Source: Liopterus haemorrhoidalis (lineage: Eukaryota; Arthropoda; Insecta; Coleoptera; Dytiscidae). Taken from it: DNA of 64,000 nucleotides. The notes under the pieces are model-generated. The model was not told where the DNA came from. It saw nothing but the letters and a program-made list of their open reading frames with translations, and did not search any database. Positions 33,601 to 45,600 of this stretch are shown in pieces (the first letter of the stretch is position 1; each line of letters starts with the position of its first letter). The stretch covers positions 23,256,813 through 23,320,812 of the forward strand of contig OZ020619.1 in NCBI GenBank assembly GCA_963971575.1, written 5' to 3'. The translations under genes and the position numbers were made by a program.

Positions 33601-36600
33601 GTAAGATCGTTACCTATAGAATACAGAGACACGGGTTTAATCTATAATATAATATAATATATGTTTACTTTCTAGTGCTATGCAAATCAGATCATTAGAG
33701 CCGGTCATCTCCATAAAGGGGCCCGGGTGCAAGTAATGTTTCTTCTTCTTAGAGTACCATGCTCGATGCTCTGAACCACCACTTTCGTATTGAGCATATT
33801 CAGAGCGTAGGCTATTCCCCACATAGTTGTGTTTTGTGTGTTGCCTGTGTAACACAATCGTATGGGACCTATGTACGAAATCGAATTTTGTGACATAAAT
33901 AGGGCGGAACTTTTGACATGATTATTTTATGATAAAAGACTGCTGCATGCAAAAAACGTCTTTGTGACATATCGAGCCACTTTGCCCTTACTAGATATGG
34001 CGAGATATGTGCTCTTCTACTGTCATTATAAATTAATCTCAGGCAGGAGTTTTGAACTTTTTGAATTTTTTTGACTGTCAGACTGTCTAAGCAGGGACCG
34101 TAGAGAACATAACAGTAATTAAATTTACTCAGTATTAGCGAGTCACAGAGCTGTTTTATTTTAATGCAATATTTAGACAATCTTTGCTACCGTACAGTAC
34201 TTTTAATTTACTGTAGGCAAATTGTAATTGTTTAGAAATATGTTGTTGGAATCGTAATTTATTGTCTAAGAGAACACCTAATTTTTTTGCATAGTCTGAA
34301 TACGTAATGACACAGTTATTAATTTTGATCTCAGAATTTTTAAGAAAGTTTATATCACAAGTTTTTCCGAATATTATAACATTTGATTTTTCCGGATTAA
34401 AATTTAGGCAGTGTTCCCTAGCTACTTGATTTAAAGTTTCCAAATCATTGTTAATGCTGTCAATTGCAGTCTTATGATTTTTAATGTTAAAGGAAAGATA
34501 CAATTACGTATCATCGGCGTAAAAGTGATTTTTGCTAAAAAGAATGTGACGGTGAAAATTGACAGTGTAAATCATGTATAACAAGGGTCCTAAGATAGAT
34601 CCTTGTGGCACCCCTGAGTAAATTGACCCTTCTGAAGATTCTTTCGGCCCGATTCTGTAAAAAGTTACTAGGTTAGTTGCTACTGGGTAACATTGCTACG
34701 AAATAACTTTTATAGTAACTTTCTTATCAATCGCCAAACAATTGGTATTCTCCAAGCATAAGCACAAGCAACGTTCTTATAACAAGTTATATTTAGTAAC
34801 GTTGCTACAAAGAACCGTGAAGCTAGAAGCAGATTTCGTTCTGCGCAGGCGAGGTATTCGTTTTTAATTGAGTTTGACAGCTATGTTGTGAGTTTCTGAG
34901 GTTAAACGAAAAATGTTTTATAAACAAAATCAGAAAAAGAATTGCAAACAGATGGAAATTCTGTTGAATATCCTGGCAAATAACCCGGTCATGGTCGGTG
35001 ATACGAGTGTTTAAAAAATAATTGACAGGAACGAGTGGTGGTGCTGTGGTGATGTGCTATGTGGTTACTGTTTTCTATGTGGTGGTGCAAGTTATGGTCC
35101 AAATTTAAATGAATTGCGTGAAATACAGTTAAAGAAGTTCGGATAGCCATTGAACAGGCGCGCACTTAAAACATTGATCTGGGAAGGGTCCATTTCAAAA
35201 AAAATATCTGTAATATAATACAAATGTATTGTTGTGTTTTTATGGAGAGGACTGGGTTTATATATTAATTTAATTTTGATTATAATTTAATTTTTAATAA
35301 TAAAAAATGTGAATCTTATTTGCAATCGCTTAGTTTTTATTAAATAAGATTTGATTTTTCAAATCCTTGGGGGAGGGGGTCTGAACTCGTCGACCACCCC
35401 CTTGTGTGCGCGGCTTCTATTGACAGTCGTAGTTAATACATTTAAAAAATATTGTACTGTTATACTATTATAAAACAAATGTAAATAAACAAAAAAAAAT
35501 ATATATATATAGAAATTTAAATAAAGAACTCGAAGAATTTTGTGCTATACAGAAAATAAAATCAAAATACTTCTATAATTATAGTCTCTATGTGCCCTTC
35601 ATTGTAAAATGCTTGAAATAATTCATTATTAAACAGAAAAATTGCGATTTTTCACGATTTTAACAAGTTATTTTGAAGTTACTAAGTGTAGCAACTGCAT
35701 TCTGTCAGTTGTTATCCATAATAACTTTTTTAGCAACTACCCAGCAAACATTTTTATCCGGACCAGTACTGGTAAAGCACATACTCGCCGGCATTGAAAG
35801 TAATGGGCCAGTGCTGGCATTTCGTACTGGGCCAGTACCCCGGTGTCCCGTGGCCCTTAGCTGGTCCATTGATGTATCAGTTGCTGGCCCAGCAACGGTA
35901 AAGTGCATTGAAAGTAATGGGCCAGTGCTGGCATTTCGCACTGGGCCAGTGCTGGCATTTCGCATTGGTCCAGTGCTGGCATTTTGCACTGGGCCAGTAC
36001 CCCGGTGTCCCCGTGGCCGTTAGCTGGCCCAGCAACGGTAAAGTGCAAAATAATCGCATTAGTTGCAAGATTTATTTCTGACAGACTAGTGCTTATATTA
36101 TACCCACTCTCTAGTGTTTCAAATGTAATATATGTGTACTTACCCAGTATTAAAATAAATTAATGGTTAGGTGCAAAATAAATACTCATTTGGCCATTTT
36201 CACCATCGTTGAATAAATTTATTTAACAAGTAAAGTTGACAATATCGCATCGGTTTTAAACTATTAATGAAGAAATTAACATTGCTGTCAATAGAATGAT
36301 GCGATATTGTTAACTTAAGTTGTTAAATAAATTTATTCAACGATGGTAAAACTAGCCGATTGTAAATTGAATTAACAGTTATAATTTATTGATTTATTTA
36401 TAAATATTAAATAAATATAATTTCAGGAATAACAGGAATTAGTTTCTTTAATTTATTAATTTAATGAAGAATTTTAAGAAAATGGTTTTCTGCCATTTCG
36501 GTCAAACCAATTTCATCCTAAAGATAAGGGGTGACTAATAATTTTCGCCAATATTCGTCTTGTATTATCTACCACATCTTTTCCCCCTGACTTGAAGAGT

Positions 36601-39600
36601 GCCAACCTAAAGAAATCATACTTGTTAAAATAAATTCAATAAACAAATTTTATAAGCATTAATGCTATAAGCTGTTCACTTTTGTAAGAACAAACTAGAT
36701 CTGGTTATTTTGGTGATTTTTATAGTGTATTACTGACTTTTAGAAACTTGGTTATATTGTAAAAAAAGCTTTACAGTTTTGGATTAAGTTTGTATTATTT
36801 TAGGTTAGTATTATATTTACAAAATATTTAAGATGTCACTATTCAAAATGAAATATGACAAATTATATTTTTTAAATGACATATTTATAATCTTGTATCA
36901 GATTTATTAATAATTGAAAATTTTATTACATGAAAAAACTATGATTGAACTAAACTAAAAATTAAACAATTTAATATGAAATAGTTTGTGTAAACTACGT
37001 CCTTAAATCTAACAAAACACACACAAATCACAATAAAAAACTGTATAATGGTCACAATCAATAACTATTCAAATACACATCTTTAAAAACTATTCACCAA
37101 CACGTCCGAACTTATACTAACAGAATATCACTTGTACCGACCCTCGAAGGCCACGCCATTAGGGTGTTTTATGACTAAGAACGGTCAGACTTTTCAAATT
37201 ATTACATTAAAAAAAAGTTATAAACATAAGCACTGGCCCGCTAGAAATAACCTTGGATTAATACAAATAAGGAATGCTTATAAAATGCTGGTAAAGTACT
37301 TCGTATAGGCAGAGTGCGAAATACAAATGTGAAGTACATTATTAATACTGGCGTTGCACTTACTTCTGGTGCCAGCAATGTACCAGCGTAAAAGCAGTTT
37401 GCCGGCGTTCGGCCGTTAGTTCAATGTTTGCTGGGTAGTTACTAATTTCATAGTAACTTTTTTCTTACAGAATACGGATTTCGTGAAAGTTGCTAAAAAA
37501 GTTACTGACCTTGTATTTAGCAACTTTTATTGTAACTTTTTTGTAGTAAATTGCTTACAGAATTGGGCCGTTTGTTTTCAATAAAAACTTTCTGTTTCCG
37601 ATTTATTAGGTAATCTTTAAAGAATAAAATTGTGTCTTCGGAGAAGCCAATGTAATGCAGAATAGCTAATAAAATCTTGTGGTTAATATTGTCAAAAGCT
37701 TTTGAGTAGTCAAGTAATACAAGAATAGTAACTAAGTTACTATCATTTGCACGTAAAATATCATCTACAATATGAGAAAGCCCTGCTTGACAACTAAAAC
37801 CCGATCTAAAGCCTGACTGATTTGGGGGGAAAATATTCAAATTATTTATGTAGGTTCTCAGTGATTCTTATAGTTAAAAAAATTTGACCCAAAAGGAAAA
37901 CGAAAAGAGTCGGATTTAGGGGGCCCTTGGCGGTAAAAGTTTATACGCCCCTATTAGAAATTCAACTGAGGACAGGCTGTTAGAAATTCTAAAATTTCAA
38001 GTTAGGACGGGCCGAAGTTAGAAATGCATACGGAGGCCCCTCTGATCTCGGAGACCCTTGCGTGTACAAGGTTCAACACCCGTTAGGTCCCACGCCCGTT
38101 AGGTCCGTCAACCGTTAGGTTCAACATTCGTTAGATTCGCCTATGCCCAAACCTCTAAAATACGTACGAAATACTAAACCTAAAATATTCAAATTTAATT
38201 CATAAAAAAGTTCAACAGAATTCTAAATATTTCATACAATATTTTTAGCCATATAATAATAATAGCCCTTTTGTACCCTCTTCTCTCAATCGACAATATT
38301 TATATCCATCGAAAAATAAAATATCTTTATTTTTAAATATTGTTTTTTTTCCTATTCCTGTAAAATTTTCCTGTAAATTCCTGTGTTAGTTTCGTAGGCC
38401 CTAAACGCCAGGAATTTGTTTGGGAGGGGGTGAAAAAAAAATATTTAAATTATGAATAATGTTCTCATTTTTAAATTTCCAGTGATGATCTAAAAATAAA
38501 AAAGCTCCTCGCCTCTGATATATAAGTGATGATCTAAAAAAAAAGGCCCTCACTTGTAATACAAGTCCCCCCCTCTAGGTGCGCCACTGCTACGCACTGT
38601 ACCTAAAGTGCCTAATGTATAAAGCAGCCAAGCCTACGAAGCTCTAAAAATGAGGACCTGTTTATACGTTATTCGCATAAGGATAATATGATCGGTTTTT
38701 ACAGAGTTTTAGTCCTCGACTTACAACGCGGTTCTGTCTCACCTAGGAATGACGAGAACTAGAAATTTATGGAACCAGGTATCCGCAACAATTACCCGGA
38801 TATTACCCACTACCCGTTAATTACCCACTACCCGTTAATAACCCAATACCCGTTACCCGTTAATAACCCGTTACCCAATAATTACCCGCTATCCGATAAT
38901 CACTGTTACCCGTTAATTACTCGCTACACGTTAATATATAAAAATGAAAAGTAAGTATAGCAAAATTGATGTGAATTGTGAATTTTCACATATTTCAAGG
39001 TTTTGAAGGTATTTAATAAGTGTAAGAAGCCAATAGAATGATGGATTTCTAAACATAATTTTTTGATAAACATTTTTTGATCATTTTTATTCGTTATTTG
39101 AATACTAAGAGCTTCCATTTAATTTTTTTAAACTAAATTTAAATAATAAGCCATAATTTAGCCATTAATTAAAAAAAGTAATTAATTTCTCTCGTACGTT
39201 TCCGGCTCAGATCATTGTACATTACTTATAATTTTTTCAAATTTTTGGCCAAAATCAAGTTTGTTCATTTTGGTCAAAAAAAAAAAAAACAAATTTTAAA
39301 AAACAACTTTTCGCTCCTAAATCTACGTCTTAAGAGCTTTCTTTTGATACCACACAATAATTTTTTTTTCAACGACACAAACCCATGTTCTTGGTCTTTG
39401 TGTTGTTGAACCCCTCTGGGAGATAGGTCGGGGGACAAAAGTTTTTTGGCATATACGTACCGAAAATCTCATAAAAAAAATATTTATTTTTGCATTAAAC
39501 ACATATTTGTTCATATTTATTTCGTGATGTGGTTTTTGAACTTTTAGTATTTTTGCTAAATGTGGATCAGAGTTATAAAAGCATACCAAATTTCAACTTT

Positions 39601-42600
39601 TTATCTTAAGCCGTTTGGCTACAATTTCTACCGTACAGACAAACAGACATATGAGTCATACCTATTACAAAACCCTAAAAATAAGCACTGGTGCATTATG
39701 GAATATGCATACTCAATTCCTGCTACTGTAACCGAGAACAAAATACTTTCAGATAAATAAATACTCAAAATACCTCACACAATTACCCGCTAATTATACG
39801 TTACCCGTTAGTAATCAAATATCCGTTAATTACCCGATACCCGCTAAATACCCAATACCCGTTAATTACCCGTTCTTTAACGGGTAATGGGTAGGTAACG
39901 GGTAGCGGGTATACAAATTCGGAACCGGGTACAACCTTTACGGATCGGGTAGTGGGCATCCGGATACCCGTCGTCATTCCTAGTCTCGCCATAGCATTTA
40001 CTTTATGTAACTTGCCGAAGCCCCATACGTGTGCATTGTAAAACCCCAAGTTCAATAATTAAATAACAATCAGGCCACTGTTTTCATTAAATGATTTAAA
40101 AAAATATATATATATTAGGAATAATTTAGCATAAAATATATGAAAATTAAGCATTTTTTGTCATTCGTGTAGATATTTGAAAATCATTTGTAAATGTATT
40201 ATTTCTCTGAGTCTAATTATAATTATGCTTCTTTTTTTTTGCAAAATTTTATTTTTTCTGTTTTAGCTAATTCAAAAAATTGGTTGGAATATTTTAAAAA
40301 ACATTTGAAGTCCATTTTATTTTATATAATCTGCGCAGTTTTAGTTATTCTTCCGTTAACATGTGGTATAAATAGAATAAATATAAATAATTTTTGATAA
40401 TTAATATGGATTTTTGTAGACATTGCTATATATAATAGCATACCAAGAGTATGGAAAGAATTATCAGGGTCAAAATCAGTTAATAATTTCGAATTACAAA
40501 ATCCAACAAACACATATTTACAAGCACTTAGCCCAGATATGTATAATGAAATTTTAAAAGAACTTCGACAAATTCAAGAAGCTGCTTCATTTTTATATGA
40601 AAAACAATTACTTATCGAAGAAAAGACTACGATGCTACAAAATGAACTTAGACATTTTTTAAAAAACCCTACAGAAATTATGAATGATAGAAAGATGAAA
40701 AATTTAATAAAAGAGGCTTTAGACTTACACGATGCAGATAAACTTGGTTTACGAGGTGATTTTTATTTAAAATTTAAAATCAACCAATTAAAATGTTCTT
40801 TATTCCAGATTATGCTCTAGAATCGGCTGGTGGTTCAGTTATATCTACTCCTGGTACTGAACCATATTTATCGGAGGCAAGATATGTTATATTGGGATAT
40901 TTTACGTTTCGAACTCCATCCAATCCGAGGCAAATTTTGCAGCCCGATGTACACCCTGGTAAATGTTTTGCTTTCAAAGGGACAAAAGGAAGAATAAGAA
41001 TAAAACTAGCTAATAAAATTTATATATCAGCTGTTACGTTAGAACATTGTCCGTTAAGTTTATTAACTATTGAAGACATACACAGTACTCCACAGGACTT
41101 CGAACTAATGGTAATGACTATTAATAACTCCTAATCAGAGCTGGAAATATTTGAAATAAAGTATTTGAAAAAATATTTCAATTACTTCCTGGTATTTGAA
41201 ATATTGTATTTAAAATACTTCAAAAAAATGCTCTTTGTATTTGGATTTCCAAATACTTTGTACGAACACTTTGGACGGAATTTGTATTTGATATTAGTTG
41301 TCTCAAAATGTCAGTATTTGAAACACTTTAGAAGTATTTCAAATATTTTCCTAGTATTTCAAATAGTTCTTTAGTAAATATTTCAAATTTTCCTAATATT
41401 TTAAATATTTCCTTAGTATTTCAAATATTTCCTTATTATTTGAAATATTTCCCTACCCTTTCAAATAATTCTTTAATAAATATTTGAAATTTTCATAATA
41501 TTTTAAATATTTCCGTAGTATTTAAAATATTTTCTTACTATTTGAAATATTTCCCTAGACTTCGTTTAACATAAGAAAAACACAGGTGGATGTTACCGGC
41601 TCCCATGTGCAGAAATCAAATTTCGTTCATTATGTTATCAACAATTAGTTAAATCAAAGTGTGTTACACTTTGATTTGTTTTTAACTACGCGTATTGTGC
41701 GATGTTGTTTGTTTATTTCCGTTATATTTATTTATTTCTTGTAAGTTTCAAGGTATACCGTGTACTAAAATGAGTAAAAATGTATTTGAAATACATGATT
41801 TTATTTTTTTGGTATCCACAAAAATTGTTTAAAACCCTTATATACAGGGCTGCCGAGAGGACTTCTGGGGCCCCGGGGAGAAACTTTCTTTGCGGGCCCC
41901 GGGTAATGATCAATTCTATATCCGGGAATTTTTATTATAATACAGTTGAGGTGAAAATACAACAGATAACCTAAAAAAAAGGTCCTAACTTCCAAAAATA
42001 CAAGTGATGAATAAAAAAAAAGTCCTCACTTCCAAAAATACAAGTGATGAGTAAAGAAAAGGTGCTCACTTCCAAAAATACAAAGCGATGAGCAAAAAAA
42101 ATGTCCTCACTTTCAAAATACAAGTGAGTAACGGCCACGCGGCCCTGGCATTTACCCCGATGCTAGGCCGTTCCTCGGGCTCTGCTCATAACTCCGGGGC
42201 CCTAAACACCCGAGGGCCCCGGGAATTTTACCCAACTACCCCCTCTTTTCGGGCCTGCTTATGTACGTCAATGTGATCAGCTATTTCCTAATATTTTTCA
42301 AGTATTTCAAATATTTCCCTATTATTTCAAATATTTCACTTTTATTTCAAATATTTCCCTACTATTTCAAATATTTCCTAGTATTTCAAATATTTCCTAG
42401 TATTTCAAATATTTTCTAATATCTCAAATATTTCTCTAGTATTTCAAATATTTCCCCAGTTTGTATTTCAAATAATTCCTAGTATTTCAAATATTTGCTT
42501 ATTATTTCAAATATTGGTCGGCCTTGGTAGCGTAGAGGTAGCGCTCCTGCTTCACGAACCAAAAGTTTCCCGGGTGTGAATCCTAGTCAGGGCATGCATG

Positions 42601-45600
42601 CTTGTGAGCCACAGTGTAATTGGGATATTTAGTCCTGTTCGGTGGTTAAAAAATCAGCTGTGGCCATCACAGGACCGACCGCTATCACAAAGTACTTGTT
42701 TAATTTAGGATGCTTTATCAAAAAAATGTCTCAAATAAAAGTTGTTAGTTATTGCTTTTACAGCAACTTTTGTTAAATAAATGTTTTCCAACTATTTCTC
42801 TGTTGTGAAATATTCGCAAAAATCTTAAAACCGACACGAGTAAACTCCTATTTCTAGTCATAACCGATTTTTACCATAAATTGATCAACTCTTGCCATTG
42901 ATGTCAAAAGCTTAAATATGAAGTTTCATAAAAATCCTTTTAGCCTAATTCGCTCTGCACGTGTACACGGACCGACAGACATCATGCTAAAAATAATCAA
43001 AACGTTATCTAGGGAGCTCAATTCGTGGAGATCCATCGAAATCTCGAAATGTCAAAATCGGTATGATCACAATACCTCCCTTATATATGTTTGCGGTCGG
43101 TAAAAAGAAAGCAATTATGACTAATAGTATTTCTTATTTCACATAGGTACAGTAATACCCCGCCACTCGACGTTAATTCGTTCTGAAAATGCGTCCAGTA
43201 GCGATTAAGTCGAGTGGCGAGTCGAATTTCTCCATAAGAAATAAAGGGAATCATATGTACATGTACATATATACATATACAGAAATACATATATGTATAT
43301 GTTTTCCTTTTAGCTATGCTTGCATTTCTATCCTTTGGACCCATAAATATAAATCATTTATTTTAGCAAAAAACAAAAAGTTCTTAGCAGCACTAAATCT
43401 GAGTTGTTGTCGACAAGATATCGCGCGAACTGCTGGCCATGCGTTCATTTTGCTTTGTTTACCAAAATATGTATCACGTGATCGATACTCGATCACGCGT
43501 CGGATAGCGATGCTCCGTCGACTCTCACAAGCCTGGAACAGAATGCACAGCGCGCTACGGCGTCAGCGCGGCGTCATTTGCGACAGCGTTGCGTAGCGCC
43601 GTTGAGAATTTTCGCCTGCACACAATGCAATCATTTTTAACGCCGTCAAGTGTCACTTGACAACCTATATCTGTGTTTATACGTGCGCTTTCTTTTATTA
43701 AAAGTATAATGGATGATGAAGACTTGTGTGTGATGTTATTTATGTTGTATGCAAGTTATTTATACATACAAACACTTTACCATTCAGTAAAAACTGAGGT
43801 TAGGTGTTCAGCGTCAACGTTCAATGGCGTCAAAAGTTGGAAGTTGACGAACATTCAGTATCAAGGGCGTTCGAACGCCGGAGGACGTTGTTCATTCTGT
43901 GCACTTGCGTACGACAGCTTGGTTTTAACTTTCTTCTGACAGATATCGCCGTACGTACGCCGTTAACGCGTTGTAGAACTCGGTGCATTCTGTTTCCCAC
44001 TTAAAGCCTGGAACAGAATGCACAGCGCGCTAGGCCGTCAGCGCGGCGTCATTTGCGACAGCGTTGCGTCAACGCCGTTGAGATTTTCGCCTGCACAGAA
44101 TGCAATAATTTTTAACGCCGTCAAGTGTCACTTGACAACCTATATCTGTGTTTATACGTGCGCTTTCTTTTATTAAAAGTATAATGGATGATGAAGACTT
44201 GTGTGTGATGTTATTTATGTTGTATGCAAGTTATTTATACATACAAACACTTTACCATTCAGTAAAAACTGAGGTTAGGTGTTCTGCGTCAACGTTCAAC
44301 GGCGTCAAAAGTTGGAAGTTGACGAACATTCAGTATCAACGGCGGTCGAACGCCGGAGGACGTTGTTCATTCTGTGCACTTGCGTACGACAGCTTGGGTT
44401 TAACTTTCTCCTGACAGATAGCGCCGTACGTACGGCGTCAACGCGTCGTAGAACTCGGTGCATTCTGTTTCCCACTTAACTCTCGACATTTAAGTCGAGT
44501 GACGAATACGTCCAGCTAAGAGGCAGTCGAGTAACGGGGTATTACTGTACTCTATTACTACGATCAGTATTTGAAATACTTTTATTAAGTATTTGGCACC
44601 GCTCTGCTCCTAATATTAGGTTTTCTAATCCCGCCACTGAAATTTTCTCCTTCTGATATTATGCAGTCAATTCTGGAGTCGACAACGTCAAATACATATT
44701 TAATACTTAAAATGAGTACCTGTTTATAAAGCGATATAATTGCGTGATTTTAATATCTGTGTCCGGAGAATTTAACTTATTTGCCAATACGCGCCATAAC
44801 GGCTTTAGGAACCTGTCAGGTATTCTTAACTTTTGAAAGCTCAGGGGTTGATTAAGTCTTCAAAATGATGGTTAAAATACTTATAATAGGATGGTTCGAA
44901 GCGTCACGGAAAACCATATGACTTTTAGGTCGTGCCGAAGGTCTAAAACACAATTTAATGTTCTCTGCCCTGTGCGCCACCTAGGCGATGGAAACCTATC
45001 AAGTTTTTAGAAATTTGAGTGTCTTATTGTTAAATTTTTTTGATCTGAATTACTTAAGTTCCAATCTTGGATTGGCATCAGGGCTCCAATGCACCAGAAT
45101 AAACCGGTACAGTGTTCTAGTTCATGAAATTATGGAAAATATTTTCCAGTTCCTGAAATTATTGAAAATTTTATTGAATCGTTTAATCACACAATAATTT
45201 TGGCGTGGCGTTCCGGTTCGTGAAAATTTCCATTGGAATGTAGATATTTTTTGTTTTTATGCGCATAACAGCTGGGAAAACTATGTCAGGGAACGAAACC
45301 AGTTTATTATGGGTGATTCAGTTAGGTTTACATTCACCACTCACTGTAAGAGTAGAACAAAAATATTTCAAAGTATGCAACAGGGCCGGCGCGAATTCGT
45401 TGGTGCCGTAACTAGCATTTTTCCAGCCCTGGGCTGGATTATATAATTACCCCCCCCCCCCCCCAAACATATCGTATAAAGTGACTGATGTCTTGAAAAA
45501 AAGGTCCTCACTTCTAAAATACAAGTAATGACAAAAAAGATTTTTACTACTAAATTACAAGTGATGACTAGAGCCTTGTGTGGATACGTTTTTCTGTATC

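Larger units (their letters stand above)
34645..37570. mobile_element. DNA transposon, CGGCCCRATTCTGTAA termini, inside the LINE
   Basis: CGGCCCGATTCTGTAA at left; right end complement CGGCCCAATTCTGTAA. TTT on both sides, and removing the element with one TTT restores the LINE reading frame (IEN-K-ESS). Both ends carry many subterminal GTTACTA and TAGCAAC motifs. A 1.7-kb element is nested inside. No transposase was found; superfamily unknown (a 3-bp duplication would suit PIF/Harbinger). Confidence 0.75.
33637..37870 (-). mobile_element. 5'-truncated jockey-like LINE split by a 2.9-kb DNA transposon
   Basis: The upstream part (37870-37571) reads NQSGFRSGFSCQ, VLLDYSKAFD and NRKQKVFIEN. The downstream part (34644-33637) resumes with ESSEGSIYSGVPQGSILGP, FYADDT (catalytic), KKLGVLLDNKL and the RT C-terminal end. 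It ends near an (ATAAT)n tract. It lies in SUN intron 2, antisense. Confidence 0.85.
41136..44606. mobile_element. hAT-like element with a TATTTCAAATATTTCC minisatellite, in SUN intron 5
   Basis: CAGAGCTGGAAATATTTG at left and TATTTGGCACCGCTCTG at right, with a perfect 8-bp duplication CTCCTAAT. A 16-19 bp array fills 41145-41560 and 42275-42515. Three further elements are nested: 41845-42257, the SINE and repeat near 42.5-43.1 kb, and 43150-44547. Confidence 0.85.

Noticed and set aside
35673..36068. Overlapping ORFs rich in GPVLAFRTGP and similar
   Set aside because: They are readings of the CCAGTGCTGGC subterminal array of a transposon.
42516..42600. Functional tRNA gene
   Set aside because: Box A and box B are degenerate and the stems do not close; it continues into SINE-like sequence.
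43673..44479. Paired small ORFs starting MDDEDLCVMLFMLYASY as host genes
   Set aside because: They sit within tandem transposon units with inverted ends, so they are treated as transposon remnants.
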